A stretch of DNA of 64,000 bases, taken from contig JAUFSD010000014.1 of NCBI GenBank assembly GCA_033030425.1, positions 744,001 to 808,000 of the forward strand, in the 5' to 3' direction. The notes under the pieces are model-generated. The model was not told where the DNA came from. It saw nothing but the letters and a program-made list of their open reading frames with translations, and did no database searches. Shown piece by piece: positions 11,305 to 23,302 of the stretch (positions are counted from its first letter, which is position 1; every line of letters begins with the position of its first letter). The position numbers were made by a program, and so were the translations under genes. Origin of the DNA: Verpa conica. Its lineage: Eukaryota; Ascomycota; Pezizomycetes; Pezizales; Morchellaceae.

Positions 11305-13262
11305 ATGGGGGTGTTATCAGAAGCACTTGCCCTCTTAGGGCCGGAGTCCCCTCACCGTAATACTGCAATCTCAGGATTGGTCTTGCTCGGTTCATCTTTG
11401 TTTTTCTTGATATTCCAGGCGAGTAAGAAGAGAAATATGAAGTTCCCGTTTGCTGGTGTGGGGTCAACGGATTTCGTGAGCTTGTTTCTTGGGAGTTTCA
11501 AGTTCGTTAGGCATGCGAAGACGATGTTAGATGAAGGGTATTACAAGGTGGGTAGCTCTCATCATCCCCTCTGTAGCATGAGGCACCAACTCCATCAACT
11601 TTCTGGATAGTGTAGACTAACCAATTTATAGTACCCCAATCAACTTTTCCAGGTCCCAACATATTCAAACAATCGGGTGGTTCTCCCAGCAAAATATCTC
11701 GATGAGCTCCGAAATGCCCCTGAGACAAAATTGAGTTTTATGCAGGCTAGCTATGAGGTAGGTTTCTAAATAATATAGTCGACATGAGAATTCTCGTAGG
11801 AAGTACTAAATTGACAATGCCAATAGTCTTTGCATTTTGGACTTATTGGAATGCCTCTTTTGAAAGTGGCGAACCCTCCTCATACGAAAGTCTGTAAAAC
11901 GCAGCTTACAACAAATCTCGGTAAGTTCGGTTTCCTATATAGCTACTTACCACATGTAGTAAGCATGATATATAAAACATTTATAAGGTCATCTAGCCAG
12001 AGAGCTGACTTTAAAACAATACATAGCGAAACTAATTGACCCGATAATGGATGAGACTAAATTTGCGCTTAGTGCCGAGTTCCCTGAGGCTGATGGTAAC
12101 GAATCTCTTGTTATTTTACTTTTCCTACTTACTAATCTTTCACCTACTAGAATGGACGCCCGTAACCATCAATGATGTTGTCGTTCGCCTTGTCGCTCGC
12201 ATCTCTGGCCGCGTTTTCGTCGGCATTGATAAGTGCCGCAACGAGGAATGGATTAAAACCTCAATCAAGTTTACTGAAGATATGTTCGGGAACGCATTTG
12301 TTATGCCACTGTTGCCTAAATTCATTCGTCCACTAGCTGCGATAGTCCTACCCTTTAGGCGCCGCGTTAAGCATCATAAGGATATTGCACGGAAACATAT
12401 TGCACCGGCATATGCACAGCGTTTAGCAGATCTAGACGCGGTTGATGCCGGAGAAAAGCCAAAGATCGATGATGTCTACTCTTGGATGATTGGTGCTGCG
12501 AAACCTGAGCTTAAGAATGCTGATACTTTGGCTGAGTTCCAATTAATTTTGTCTATGGCAGCGATTCATACAACAACGCTTACTGTGGTTGCGATACTAT
12601 ACGATCTGGCGGCGAGGCCCGAGTATATTCAGCCATTGAGAGAGGAAATTGAACAGGCAATTTTAGAGGATGGTGGGGTATTGAAGAAGTCGACGCTTGG
12701 GAAGATGATAAAGGTGGATAGTTTCATGAAGGAGTCTCAAAGGGTTAATTCCTCGTTGTGTGAGTATTTAGTCCATCTTTTATATATGTTATAGTTTTGG
12801 ACAACTGCTGACGTTTTTATTAAAGTCTCTTTCTCCCGTAAGACCATTCAATCGTTCACCCTGTCAGATGGTGTCCAACTGCCCGCTGGCATCAACATTT
12901 CTGCACCTGTTGGATCAATGAATAATGATCCTGAGCTCATTGAGAATCCGAAGGAGTTTGATGGGTTCCGATATTACAAGCTCCGTCAGCAGGAAGACCA
13001 GTTCAACAAGCATCAGTTTGTTTCCACGTCACCAAGTGAGTTGAACTTTGGTTATGGGTCTCATGCTTGTCCCGGGCGTTTCTTTGCGGCAAACGAGATC
13101 CAGATCATGTTGGTTAGCTTGATTTTGAGGTATGACATGAAGTACCCAGAAGGAGAAGGTAGACCGGCGAACTGGGCACTTGCAGAGAATACTTTGCAGG
13201 ATACCACAAAGAAGTTGTTGTTCAAGAAGAGGGAGAATGTGCCAAACTTTTCATTTTTGTAA
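11305..13262 (+). CDS. Cytochrome P450 monooxygenase
   Basis: Predicted 518-aa membrane-anchored P450. Exons: 11305..11547, 11653..11757, 11827..11920, 12027..12095, 12151..12759, 12826..13262. The N-terminus has a membrane anchor at about residues 18-38 (AISGLVLLGSSLFFLIF). The oxygen-activation I-helix reads MAAIHTTT (306-313), the ExxR pair is E365/R368 in MKESQR, and the haem loop FGYGSHACPGR places the iron-ligating Cys at 455. Spliced joints give the family sequences KVPTYSNNRVVLP, LIDPIMDETKFAL and EFPEADEWTPVTINDVV. The joint between exons 2 and 3 (SYE|SLHFG) may have lost a few residues compared with relatives. The substrate cannot be inferred; the style resembles fungal secondary-metabolism P450s of the ent-kaurene-oxidase/CYP68-like type. 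It is 27 kb from the NRPS-like cluster and next to POL12, so no pathway link is implied. Confidence 0.9.
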
Positions 13263-13720
13263 GCGGGTTATAGGGGTATAGCGTAAAAGGAATTGGGTTA
13301 TTTAGTTTGAAGTTTTTTGTTTATAAAAATAAATTATTGCTATGATATCCCAAATACTACCACTGGTTAATTAAGGAATATCACTGGATCTAGGGTTAGG
13401 GTTTGTCTATTTGGACATGGTAAACCTGTAAATAAATGGGGGGGTATCTAGATGTCTTAAATACACGTTCTCTCGAAAAGGCAAGATATTTAGGGTTCCT
13501 TGGAGGGATCCCTAGATCTCTGTTCGTCCTTAGGAGTGCTTTACGCGTCGAGCACCCTTGTTTTGCGCGCGTCGTGTCCAAATTGAAATTGTTCCACCAC
13601 GAACCCCCCGACACGTCTCCCTCGACCATCGCTCCACCTAAAGATCTTGCCTTTCGTCTATACAACACATACCGGAATACCCGTACCCATACCTACCACT
13701 TCAATATACCCTACGACCCA
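13263..13720. other. Intergenic P450-POL12
   Basis: A 458-bp spacer that must hold the P450 3' end and the POL12 promoter. A short TAGGGTTAGGG-like run at about 13391 is too short to be called telomeric. I see no additional gene; the frame upstream of 13721 is open but has no ATG. Confidence 0.5.
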
Positions 13721-15792
13721 ATGGACAATTCCCTAGAAACCGATGCGCTTGTTGAGCGCTTCGGCAAGCTCACCCCCGATGTCCTTACCGAATTTCTCAG
13801 CATTCTCCGGGTCTACAGCCTCAATGACGAAGAACTTTTCTTTAAATGGGAGTCCTATTGCTTGAATATGCGGTCGTCAGTTGCGGATTCGGAGGATATA
13901 AAGTTAAACTACGACACGGTGTGCGCGTTCAGGAAGGATATCCAGGAGCAGCTAGAGAGAACTCAGAAGGCGAAATCAAAGCAGATCAACAATGCTTCGA
14001 GAGTAGTACAGAAGACGCCGAGGAATAAGGGCTCAGGAGACCCTATGGCACTGTTTGTTTCTCCCTTGATGACAAGGCGTTGTTTGGTTTAAAAGTGTTA
14101 ACTGGGTGGTAGTTTTGATGGGCTGGTACCTACTACACCTCGTAATGCAAACGGCAGCGTGAAGCGTAAATTCGATAAAGCATACGAAACCCCGTCAAAC
14201 AAGTCTAGCCGTCTATTTAACGTCAACTCCCCTGGTGAAGGGAACCTTGGGTCCTCCCCGTCTAGAGCTGCGTTTAAGAGTATCGACTCGGTTGTTCCTT
14301 CGACCCCCTTCAGCAAGCGCACAAATGCAGGCGACACAATAGAAGTCCTCAATGGGCACATTCCAAGGCCTACTCTGCCTCTTTTCGAATCATCTTCTGA
14401 TGCTGACCGCTTGGCATGGGAAGGAAGGGTCAATCTCACCACTAATAACGACCTTAAGAAATTCTCTTTCAGAACAATGCACCAAAAGCTCACCGAGGCC
14501 TCGGAGGTTCAAGATCAGCGAATTGATGATTTTATGGCTATTGTACAAGAGCACTACCAGCTCGCAGATGAGCAATTTGGGAACCCCTCTACAGCGTCCC
14601 CCTCGGAGGTCATTGTAGTAGGAAGGATCGCATCTGATGCACTAGACGGCAAGCTTAACGATAAGTCCGTTGTGATTGAATCTTCACGCAGAATGGGTGC
14701 TGGGTCTCGAGTTCCGCTTAAATTAGATGCTATAGGGAGTTTTTCTTTCTTCCCAGGCCAAATTGTCGCTGTGAAGGGTATTAATGCTTCTGGTCACTAC
14801 TTTGCCGTGAGCGAGATCCTCGATATACCTCGACTACCAATGGCCAGCTCCCCATCCGAAAAGCTGGCTGATTCAGCTTCAAGACTCGCTGCGGGGCCTC
14901 TCAATATCGTTATTGCGTCAGGACCATACACGACTGATGATAACCTATTGTTTGAGTCACTTGACGAGATCTGTAACCGAGCTGTCCAGGAGCGTCCGGA
15001 TGTACTCATCTTAACAGGTCCATTTATAGACTCCGAGCACCCGTTGATCAAAACTGGAGACTTTGACCTTGAGGGCATAGACACCCAGGAACTTGGCACC
15101 CTCGAAGATCTATTCCGCGAGAAAATCACCCGGAAGATCAAGAAGATAGAAAGAAGCTTAGTGATTCTTATTCCGAGTATTCAAGACGCCGTTAGTAAAC
15201 ATGTTGCATTTCCACAAGAACTGCTAAAAAGGAAACCGCTAGGGCTCCCTCCGGTATGGTTCCTTTCTACTACCGAGTGACTCTCTATGACTAATGCTCG
15301 CTATAGAATGTAAAATGTCTCCCCAACCCTGCCACTTTCTCTCTCAACGAATCCGTCTTCACGGTCTCTACTACCGACATACTCTTCCACCTTTCACACC
15401 AAGAATGCAGACGCAACCCCACTGAACCTAACCCCATCGCGCGTCTCTCTAGGGGTATCATCTCGCAGCGTAATTTCTACCCTCTATTTCCACCACCAAT
15501 TAAATCAGCTTTACCGCATGGGATGGTGGGTCCAAACCTGGATGTGCCTTATATGAGGGTTGCAGATTTCATTGGTGCAATACCAGATGTCTTGGTGCTG
15601 CCGAGTATGTTGGCACCATCCACGAAAGTTGTAGATGGGGTGGTCGTAATAAATGGGGGGAGTGCGAGTAAGAGGGGAGGGCCGGGGACTTTTGTAAAGA
15701 TGACAATAAAGAACGGGGTGAAAGTGGAAGAGGAGGGGGAGGTGACCCATAAGATATATGAGAGGGCCAGAGTAGAAGTTTTAAGGATATGA
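13721..15792 (+). CDS. POL12: DNA polymerase alpha-primase subunit B
   Basis: Predicted 652-aa B subunit of DNA polymerase alpha, a nuclear replication initiation factor. Exons: 13721..14052, 14113..15253, 15307..15792. The N-terminal helical domain (residues 1-90) is followed by a Ser/Pro-rich linker with ALFDGLVPTTPRNANG, an OB fold (SEVIVVGRIASDALDG to FFPGQIVAVKGINA) and the inactive calcineurin-like phosphoesterase domain typical of B subunits, with NIVIASGPYTTDDN, DVLILTGPFIDSEHP and VILIPSIQDAVS. Spliced exon 3 supplies LPNPATFSLNESVF, VPYMRVADFIGAIPDVLVLPS and the C-terminal KRGGPGTFVKM. Length fits the family. Intron 2 (15254..15306) contains one copy of the dispersed 17-bp motif immediately before its branch site. 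Confidence 0.93.
15274..15290 (+). other. 17-bp dispersed motif, copy 2 (in POL12 intron 2)
   Basis: CGAGTGACTCTCTATGA. It is inside the intron and is followed directly by CTAAT, the likely branch site. Confidence 0.65.
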
Positions 15793-16170
15793 GGCTTTGA
15801 TACTGGTTTATTTTTATTGTTATTTCTTGTGGGTAGTAGGGTTGTGTTTTTTGGTGTGTTGTATACATACATAGAATGCGTAAGTTTTGAGTAGGTTTAC
15901 TTTGGATTAATGATATGGATGGGTTTAATTCATTAGCTTGGGTAGTTGTACGCTTCACCAGTGGTGGCTCCTTCAACATAACTATAGTGTATCTCTAATT
16001 GATTAGTATGGCTAAATATCGATGTTAACGAATATATTATTGTGATCCTAGTTTTCACCTAGCTACGGACCCTGTAAAGATTGAATTACACGCTAGAGTT
16101 CAAACAGCAGGTCTACTTTTATTTCTATACAACCATATAAAAGAAAACAGGATTCACCCAAATATATATA

Positions 16171-16691
16171 CAGTCACTAGGCAGATATGTTCGTGATGTG
16201 GTTTCAGATGACGAAATACGGCTCGGCAGGAATCTTTATATATTTAAAAATTTATTATAAATCTAGAAGAAAAGATAAAAATCTCCTTTAAATTTCCAAT
16301 AAATCTCTACTACTCTGAGTATCTAATAACTCTATGAAAGATTTTTCACATATGTATCTATCTCATGGTGAATTTTTAAAGTTTTCTAAAAGTGCTTTAA
16401 CTGGTGCTTTGGCCTTTTAGATGGTGTGGAAATTAGTCTCGGCGGAAGAATTGACAATTTTAGGTATAGTTCAGTAATTCTTCAAAAATCAGTCAGACAA
16501 GGTAAAATCTTGCAAATCATTTCTAAAAATATTTGATAATCTCAAGTATCTACCTCTTAAATCTGAATTTTTTTATATCTATCCTTGTTTTTCAGCAGAT
16601 TTTCAAAGTTTTGTGAATTTTGGGTTCTCCTCCAGGAATCGTGCGCTGTCTCACCTGAAACCGCATCACGAACATATCTGCCTAGTGGCTG
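16171..16691. mobile_element. Tc1/mariner-type MITE, 521 bp
   Basis: Perfectly placed terminal inverted repeats: the left end starts CAGTCACTAGGCAGATATG and the right end, read on the other strand, starts CAGCCACTAGGCAGATATG. The 37-bp arms differ at two positions, both C/T. TA dinucleotides flank both ends (16169-16170 and 16692-16693), which is the target duplication of the Tc1/mariner superfamily, and CAGT-like tips fit that superfamily. The AT-rich interior has no transposase frame. Confidence 0.85.
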
Positions 16692-17348
16692 TACCTACTC
16701 ACAAATCTGACCCAAAACGCCCCCTAAAATAAAAATAAAAATAACTAAACTACCCCCAATTCCTGTCTATCCTCTCAACCACCGCGCATGTTCCTCCCTG
16801 CCAACAACCAAATACCGTCTCCCTGGCAAGAATCGAAGCCGTTGAACTGCCGACTCTCCTGGTCGTAACCCCTTCGTACCGCTATTGTGTCGTCTTTCTT
16901 TATTATATTGGTGTTCGTAGTATGGTATGTGGGCTTTCTCTTCTACTAAGACTTCCGGGTCCACCATTGCTGTGAATGGGTGTGTTCTGCGTGTATGGGG
17001 TGTTTTGAGGTTTGTTAGGCGTGTGGTTCGGAAATACATCCTTTGGGTTATTTTTTGTTTGTTTAGAGTTCTGTGTATCGGGAGTGAGGAAATGATTATA
17101 GTATTTAGGGGTCAACTTTCTCAGGGTCTGGTGGGGTTATATAGACTTAGAAGCGTATCATACTGTGCCCAGGGTGCGTGGGGGTAGACCGAGCTATGTA
17201 GTAGAGTGGTTAAGCTATGAGCCGCAAGCATTAGTTATGGCCGTAAGAGAACTGGAATCAATGATCCTGACTATCCTTACAGATTCCATCATCGATCTTC
17301 ATATCACTAGCCGTCAGAAGGACTTGCTCCCCCGGTCATCTTTAATAC

Positions 17349-17365
17349 CGAGTGATCACCCATGA
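17349..17365 (+). other. 17-bp dispersed motif, copy 3
   Basis: CGAGTGATCACCCATGA, in the POL12-MGM1 spacer. Confidence 0.65.
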
Positions 17366-18217
17366 AATGCAGCGGTAACGGTGTGGTCTTCGCCGCATAC
17401 ATGTACAAGGTGCCTTATCTACCTACTGTGGCTTAGTATCTTGGCTACATACCCGAAACTCACCCATATGCTTGCTTCTACATAGATGAAACGGTGCGTG
17501 TCTTTGATTCTGTGACGGTTACCGTGCCCTGAGGCGATCCTCGGCGGCACTAGCTATAATACTAAGCCGGGCTGCAAGCGGTCATGTGGGTTAGGGACGC
17601 CAAATATTAAATACGTCATGTCGCCAACTGTTCTGATTTGTTAGAGTACGCCTTTGTCAGCATTATCTAGCGCGTTGGTCTCTCCGGTTGTTTCTGGTTC
17701 ACCGTGGGTGGGCTCTGGGGTAGGGGATAGTAATGGAAGCCTTGACATTGGAGCTTAGAATTTAATATTCTCAATGATGGTTTTTCGAGTCTGGAAAAAT
17801 CCCGGCTAGTGAGGGGATAAAAATATTGGAAGTGTTGGTAGTAGTGTAATCGAAATAGAATTCCATTTGACGTTTCTTTTATGATAGTGTGGGTAGTATA
17901 TAATAGTTGATATATACGATACTTAATTGAGGTTTCGATAACTATCATAGTATGAGTAGAAACTAGGATGAGTTTACAGTTTATTGGGTAGGGCATGGGT
18001 AATAAGTGTCGAAGTTTGTATCCTGCCCTCAGGGAAAACCTTAGGTCCTTGGGGTAGTGCCAGGCAAGATATGTACATGTAGGTATGGGTGGGCCTATAA
18101 AGAATTAGTCTAGAGAAACGAAATTTTCAGACATTAAAGGACTCGAGCTATAGGGAGTGTCTAACTGTATGTAATATACTCTACTTGAGAATCTGAGCCT
18201 TAGAGATCGATGCTACA

Positions 18218-18234
18218 TCACAAAATATCACTCG
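18218..18234 (-). other. 17-bp dispersed motif, copy 4
   Basis: On the minus strand CGAGTGATATTTTGTGA; about 380 bp beyond the MGM1 stop codon. Confidence 0.65.
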
Positions 18235-18614
18235 ATTAACTCGGTTAATTTTTACCTCTCTTTACCTACATTATTTCATTATGTGTGCGCATAAAATTTA
18301 TATTCTATAATGCCCTCGTAACTTATATACTTCCATGCCATATCCGCATCACAGAATACACCGGTATCACAGTTTCATAAAGTCATTGTACATGCATGCA
18401 AAAAAGTCAAAAAAAGAGACAGCAATCAAGGACAGATCATACCACATAAGTGCAATGACCTAAAGAAGGAGTTGGGAATGTATACCATCGTAACAACCAC
18501 CTATAAGTACCGCCACAAAAACACAGCCAAGGAAATAAAAAGCACACTAAACGCCGCATCCCCTTCATCCCCTGCCTTTCCGACTTTTCCTATCAGAATA
18601 GTACTCGAGTCAAT

Positions 18615-21582
18615 CTAAAACATGCCTCCCCATCTTCCGCTCCTAACACTCGGGCTCGGCTCGGCTCCCTGTGATTGTTTCTTGCTCTTCTCTAAAGCCA
18701 TGAGACTCTCCATTTTCTCTAATGCGAGCTCAAGTAGCTCTTTGCGTTTCTGCAAATCGATGTGTTTCCTAATCTTTGGATCCTCTCTTGCAAATGCTTC
18801 AACCTGCTGTATTGAGAGATGACGGCCGAGGCGGTTGTCAAGTTCTCTGGGGAACTGAACGGGAGTTAGTACTTGCTTCATGGGGGGAGTTGGAGGAGGG
18901 GGAGGTACGTTATAATAGAACTCAGAAAGTAGCTCGACATTCAAAAAGAGAACGGCAGTGGAGGTAAGCTTTTCTGCAACAACATCCATGAAAATCTCCG
19001 GGCAATGATATTTGTTCGCCAAGTTTGCGCACTGCTTGCTCTTAAGAGCCATAAGTCGCATCTTAATAAGATCTGCCCTATCTCTCAAGAAGACACCCTC
19101 TCGTCCTAAATCCCACTTTATCAACAACTGACCTCCCTAAAACAGGTAGGATTGAAAGCAATATAACTTACCCTTTTGCAAAAGGGGCTGACTAAATCCA
19201 AACGCCTCAGTCCCCTCCTTCATATCTGCATGCTCCCCCTGCCTAATTTTGTCCACAAAGGACATAACCTGCCCCAACTTTTTCCCGCCAATAGTAGTTT
19301 TCAGTGTCTTTAAAGCCTCCTCGCACGCCTTTAATTCTTCCTTTAGCAGCTGCTGGGAGTTCTCCCTGCTCTGGGCCCACTCGCGGTCGTCTACTTCGAT
19401 TTCGAATTTGAAAGGCTTAATACAGTTTTCGACCTGGTCGCTGGTGGAGTAGAATCTCTCGTTTAGAATGGCATTGGTCGCTTCTTGGATTGCTTGCTTC
19501 GCGAAAGGGTGTTCTTTGAATGTGGATTCAGAGATAAGGCGGTCCATATGTTGGGTGAGAGCATTAGCAACTACATTTGTAGCGAGACGACCAACACCAA
19601 GTTTTGTGAGTGAGGATGTGGAGGCGTCGAGCCGGCGGTGCCAGAAAAGGCTCTCCGAGTCAGCGTTTGGTAGTTCTGATAGAGGTCGCTCATCAAGCCT
19701 ACTCCGCGACTTTTCCTCTCCAAGAGGCTTGTTCCAGTATCGTGAGGCTAGGAGATCGAGTACTTTCTGATCTAGCTCGTGTTTTAGGAGCTGCCTGACT
19801 TGTGGTCGACCAAAATGTTCGGTGAAATCCTTAAACGAGTGCTTGAATTTGTCGAGTGATTCCGCCAAATAGGTCTCCGCAGTCAATGGCCGATCGTTAT
19901 ATTGTACTTTGAATTCATAGGTTGCCTCCTCCAACTCTTGGTGAATTGCATCACTAGTGCTTTGTAGGCTTAGTGCCATCGTCTGTTCCAACACAGTCAT
20001 GAGCTTCTTTCGCAGGTTCTGGGTACCAACTGTCAATGGACTGTCAGGCGCAGCAAATTCCGGGTGCGCTCCAAAGTAAGCGTTTTCATTCTTGCTGATG
20101 GCGTTGGTGATGTTGCCGTTCTTGCTGCCTAGGAAGCCCAACTTTGAAGATGGAGTTCTGCAAACAACTCCCACATAGCCCAATCGTAGCGGGTAGTTCC
20201 TATCCTTCAGTATCGCGCTTCCCCGCTCAGGGTCTACTAGATCCATCTTAGTGATAACACCAATAGTCCTTTCACCTCTTGGATCAACCCTTCTGCTTGC
20301 CCTCAATGCCGTAGAATTCGCCAAATCGACATCAGCGGCGGAGATTGCGAGAATGACATTAGGCGGCTGGATGTACTTATCGCACAACGCAGCAATCTTT
20401 CCCTTTAATTCTTCGGGCTGGTCATGGGCGCTGATCTGGATGTATCCTGGTAGGTCGATAAGGGATAGATCTGGAACAGTGGGTGAGTAGATGTTGAGTT
20501 GAATAGGGTCGTCAGAAACACAGTCTGCCTCAGGAACAGCCATGTTAAGATCAGTAAGTGTCCTTTGAATTTGTGTAAAGTCTGTAATACGGCCAAGTCC
20601 AAGAGCTGGGAACTCTCCGTACTCAGCGGGTGAGTCAGGTGTATTGATAAGAGTCAATTCGATGGGTCGACGGGTGACCATGTTCGAGCCCTTTGGCAAA
20701 AATTCGTGACCCACAATCGCTTCCAAAACCGAGCTTTTCCCAGAGCTCTGGGAACCAATAACCACAATTGAAGGGAGTTGAAGAACTCCGGTTTGTCCAA
20801 CTTTCTGTAGGATACTTCGAATTTCAATCATCTTCCTGGTCAGGACCATCATTTGGTCATCTTTGGCAGCTTGTTGATCTGTCCGCTGGTCGTCCTCACC
20901 ACCTCCATATCCAAATGCTGTGGCTGTAGCACCCGCAGCAGCAGCATATGATCTCCCATTTCCTTTCGGCTCTTGGTCCCCACCCGCACCTCCACTCGAA
21001 CCTCCCGAGCCTCCAGAACCTTTTTCGCCTGCAGAAAACAACCCTTGCATCCATTCAGGCAATGCCACTGAATTTATTCCATCGGTGACTCCTCCATAAA
21101 TATCATTAACTTTCTGTTTTGCCCCAGAATATGTCGTTCCTACCATTTCCCCGGCTGAATTGAATACTCCGATAGCATAGTTCCCCGCCTCTATTATATC
21201 ATAGTTAGTAACAAGTCCCTTAGCTAATTTGCTAGATGTACTGACGTTGAGCCTGATACTGTATATAAGCCAATCCTGCAATCATAGCACCTCCGAATGC
21301 AGCGGGGACCCTAATGAATTTCAACATAAGTTTTGGGATAGCCCGCTGGAAGCTTATAGCCCTAACAGCAGCCCCAGCACTGTGGGCACGATATATCTGG
21401 TTAGGCCATGTTTGGCGCTGGGACCTCAGCACTGATTCAAGACGTAGTAGACCACCAGATGTGGTACCAGGTTTTATAGCAGAAGTAGATAAAGGTGCTG
21501 AAAGCACACGACGAGTGGCAATATGAGACCGGCGCGAAACCGCCGAGGAGACAGCTCTAGATGAGAGAAGACGGGCACTCAT
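18615..21582 (-). CDS. MGM1: Mitochondrial inner-membrane dynamin-like GTPase
   Basis: Predicted 930-aa Mgm1/OPA1 GTPase driving mitochondrial inner-membrane fusion. Exons: complement(18615..18854, 18909..19105, 19172..21190, 21246..21582). The start MSARLLSSRAVSS opens an Arg/Ser-rich mitochondrial presequence; a hydrophobic segment (FGGAMIAGLAYIQYQ, about 97-111) is the membrane anchor. The G-domain shows GSQSSGKSS (about 258-266), DLPG and TKMD, followed by the middle and effector domains, ending in a coiled-coil tail. Splice choices are set by the family: QYQAQ|QAGNYA at intron 1, LLQKG|REGVFLRDRAD at intron 2 and SEFYYN|FPRELD at intron 3. Intron 3 (54 bp) is a multiple of three without a stop, so an automatic caller might leave it in. 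A Gly/Ser-rich linker lies between anchor and G-domain, where rhomboid cleavage would be expected. Confidence 0.94.
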
Positions 21583-22983
21583 TGCAGGCGATGGATGGAG
21601 ATGGGCATTAATAGCACACAAAAGAGAGAAAAAGACGAATTTTTTTAATTTTCTCGGGAGATTTCTTTGGAGGGGTTCAGCCTCCGGGATGCTCGGGTAA
21701 TGGTCGACGTGGTCGTGGGTTTTGCCTTGCTTGTGACGAAACGGCAGAATGGGTTTAGTGTCGCTTAGCTAACCCCGGATTATTGTTTTTCCAGGCGGGG
21801 TTGGAAGCAGCTTTTGAACCAAGACAGCTGGGTACCATGGGTGTCTATGAGACATATCATGAACTGGCTTGACCATTGGGCAATTCTTATCCCACTGCTA
21901 ACCTCAATGCTCCCTAGGGCCCGAAATAATGTTTCTTAGGGACTTAAAGTATAAGTTGCCTGGTGTTAAATCCATGTCTACAGTTAATGAAGGGGATAAC
22001 GTTGATAAGCTACAATCAAACATCCTATATGTAGCTAGAAAAGACTGATGTAGGTCTAGCGCAGTCACAGAAGCAAACCACCAAAAAAGAAACAACCTTG
22101 GGTGATGACCTGCATACCTCATTGCGAGATATGACCCAAGATCGGGAAGGGCTTCACAGGCTGCCTCAATATCACTAGAATAAACCTTAGGCTTGGGGCT
22201 GAATTGTAGTAATATATAGGCCGAGTAAACATTTCTATATATCTACATGTAAATACTATTAATTTGCGGATAAAATAGAAACAAGGGTAATTAAACAGCC
22301 TTCAGTATTGTTAGAACCCACTATGATATCATTATCACTGCTTGGGCTATTTTCACTGAAATTAGTGGCGGTTTCTGCTTCAATAATCGTAGGGACAAAG
22401 TTCACTTGATCAATTGTGTTGACGCTTGGGACCACGTCCTCTTTAGGATGACTTCATACTACTTTCACCTGAACACACCCGGCCTCCGTCATCGGGTTTT
22501 CTGCACTATACCCAACATATCATTTATTTTGGCAGTGTTTGCAACGACCTGACGCAGACTTCAGGGCCTTGACTGCCCTATGCCAGGCGGAGGACGGGGC
22601 GGACCATTAGTTATACTCCGTCCAGGGCCGTCGGACTCGATAACACATTCTTAGCATCAAGAGATGCTTAGCCAAAGCCATTTAGGCAGCCTAAGTATAT
22701 TTATTGGTATCTAGGGCATACTAACACACATTTAACCTCTAAAAAACTTTTTTTAATAGCTTAAATGCTTAGCTTTCTCAATCTTAACCCTCTCAACCAG
22801 ACTTGGCCCCCCCCAAAAATTATTTAATGGACCCTAACCCTTGATTATTGGCGCCCCGCCGGGGGCGACAGCTCCATGGTCCTAGCTGGTACTCTACAGC
22901 CCTAGAGAAAATTTTGGCCAAGACTGGACATCGACGGGGCAGACTAAATGCTGTAGGGGGTTCGGTCCTTAAGCACTGGGACT

Positions 22984-23049
22984 CCACCTTCTAAATTGAC
23001 GTTGCCGGTCCTGCTATAGCAACACCGGCAAAGTCAATTGAGAAGGTGG
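22984..23049. repeat. 66-bp hairpin inverted repeat
   Basis: Two 25-bp arms (22984-23008 and 23025-23049) beginning CCACCTTCT and ending CCGG match with two mismatches and enclose a 16-base loop that is itself centred on GCTATAGC. Confidence 0.75.
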
Positions 23050-23192
23050 TAAATCATAGTACTACCGTAGCGAGATTGTTGTCGGTCGACGGTGAGGGCC
23101 TCCTAGTGGAGCCATCATAGAAGGGCATAAAGAAATTTCTAATAATACCTTTAATGACTCGGTAGATTATTTAAACCTTTAATCTACATACA

Positions 23193-23302
23193 CTAGCATA
23201 GAGGGGTGAAGTTGGAATGGTGTTGATGTCAATGGGAGTTATATTACATCTTAACTATGGCTCAGTGTCTTGTATTTTCCAACTTCACCCCCCATATGCT
23301 AG
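23193..23302. repeat. 110-bp inverted repeat
   Basis: Arms of about 25 bp, CTAGCATAGAGGGGTGAAG on the left and its near-complement ending in ATATGCTAG on the right, around a 59-bp interior. It may be a tiny MITE. No target duplication is evident. Confidence 0.65.

Larger units (their letters stand above)
15793..18614. other. Gene-free region with a mariner-type MITE
   Basis: A 2.8-kb space between the convergent ends of POL12 and MGM1. It contains a 521-bp inverted-repeat element and two motif copies. Small frames at 16767-17039 (-) and 17165-17365 (+) have no domain or splice support. Confidence 0.5.

Noticed and set aside
13388..13402. Telomere-like TAGGGTTAGGG run
   Set aside because: Only about two units, between two ordinary genes; chance or interstitial remnant.
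16767..17039. 90-residue minus-strand frame next to the mariner-type MITE
   Set aside because: It has an ATG but no domain, no splice partners and no sign of conservation. A stretch resembling a tRNA B box on the minus strand near 16820 lacks the rest of a tRNA.
17180..17260. tRNA-like A box (TAGTAGAGTGGTTA)
   Set aside because: No B box (GGTTCGANTCC) or acceptor pairing follows at the right distance.
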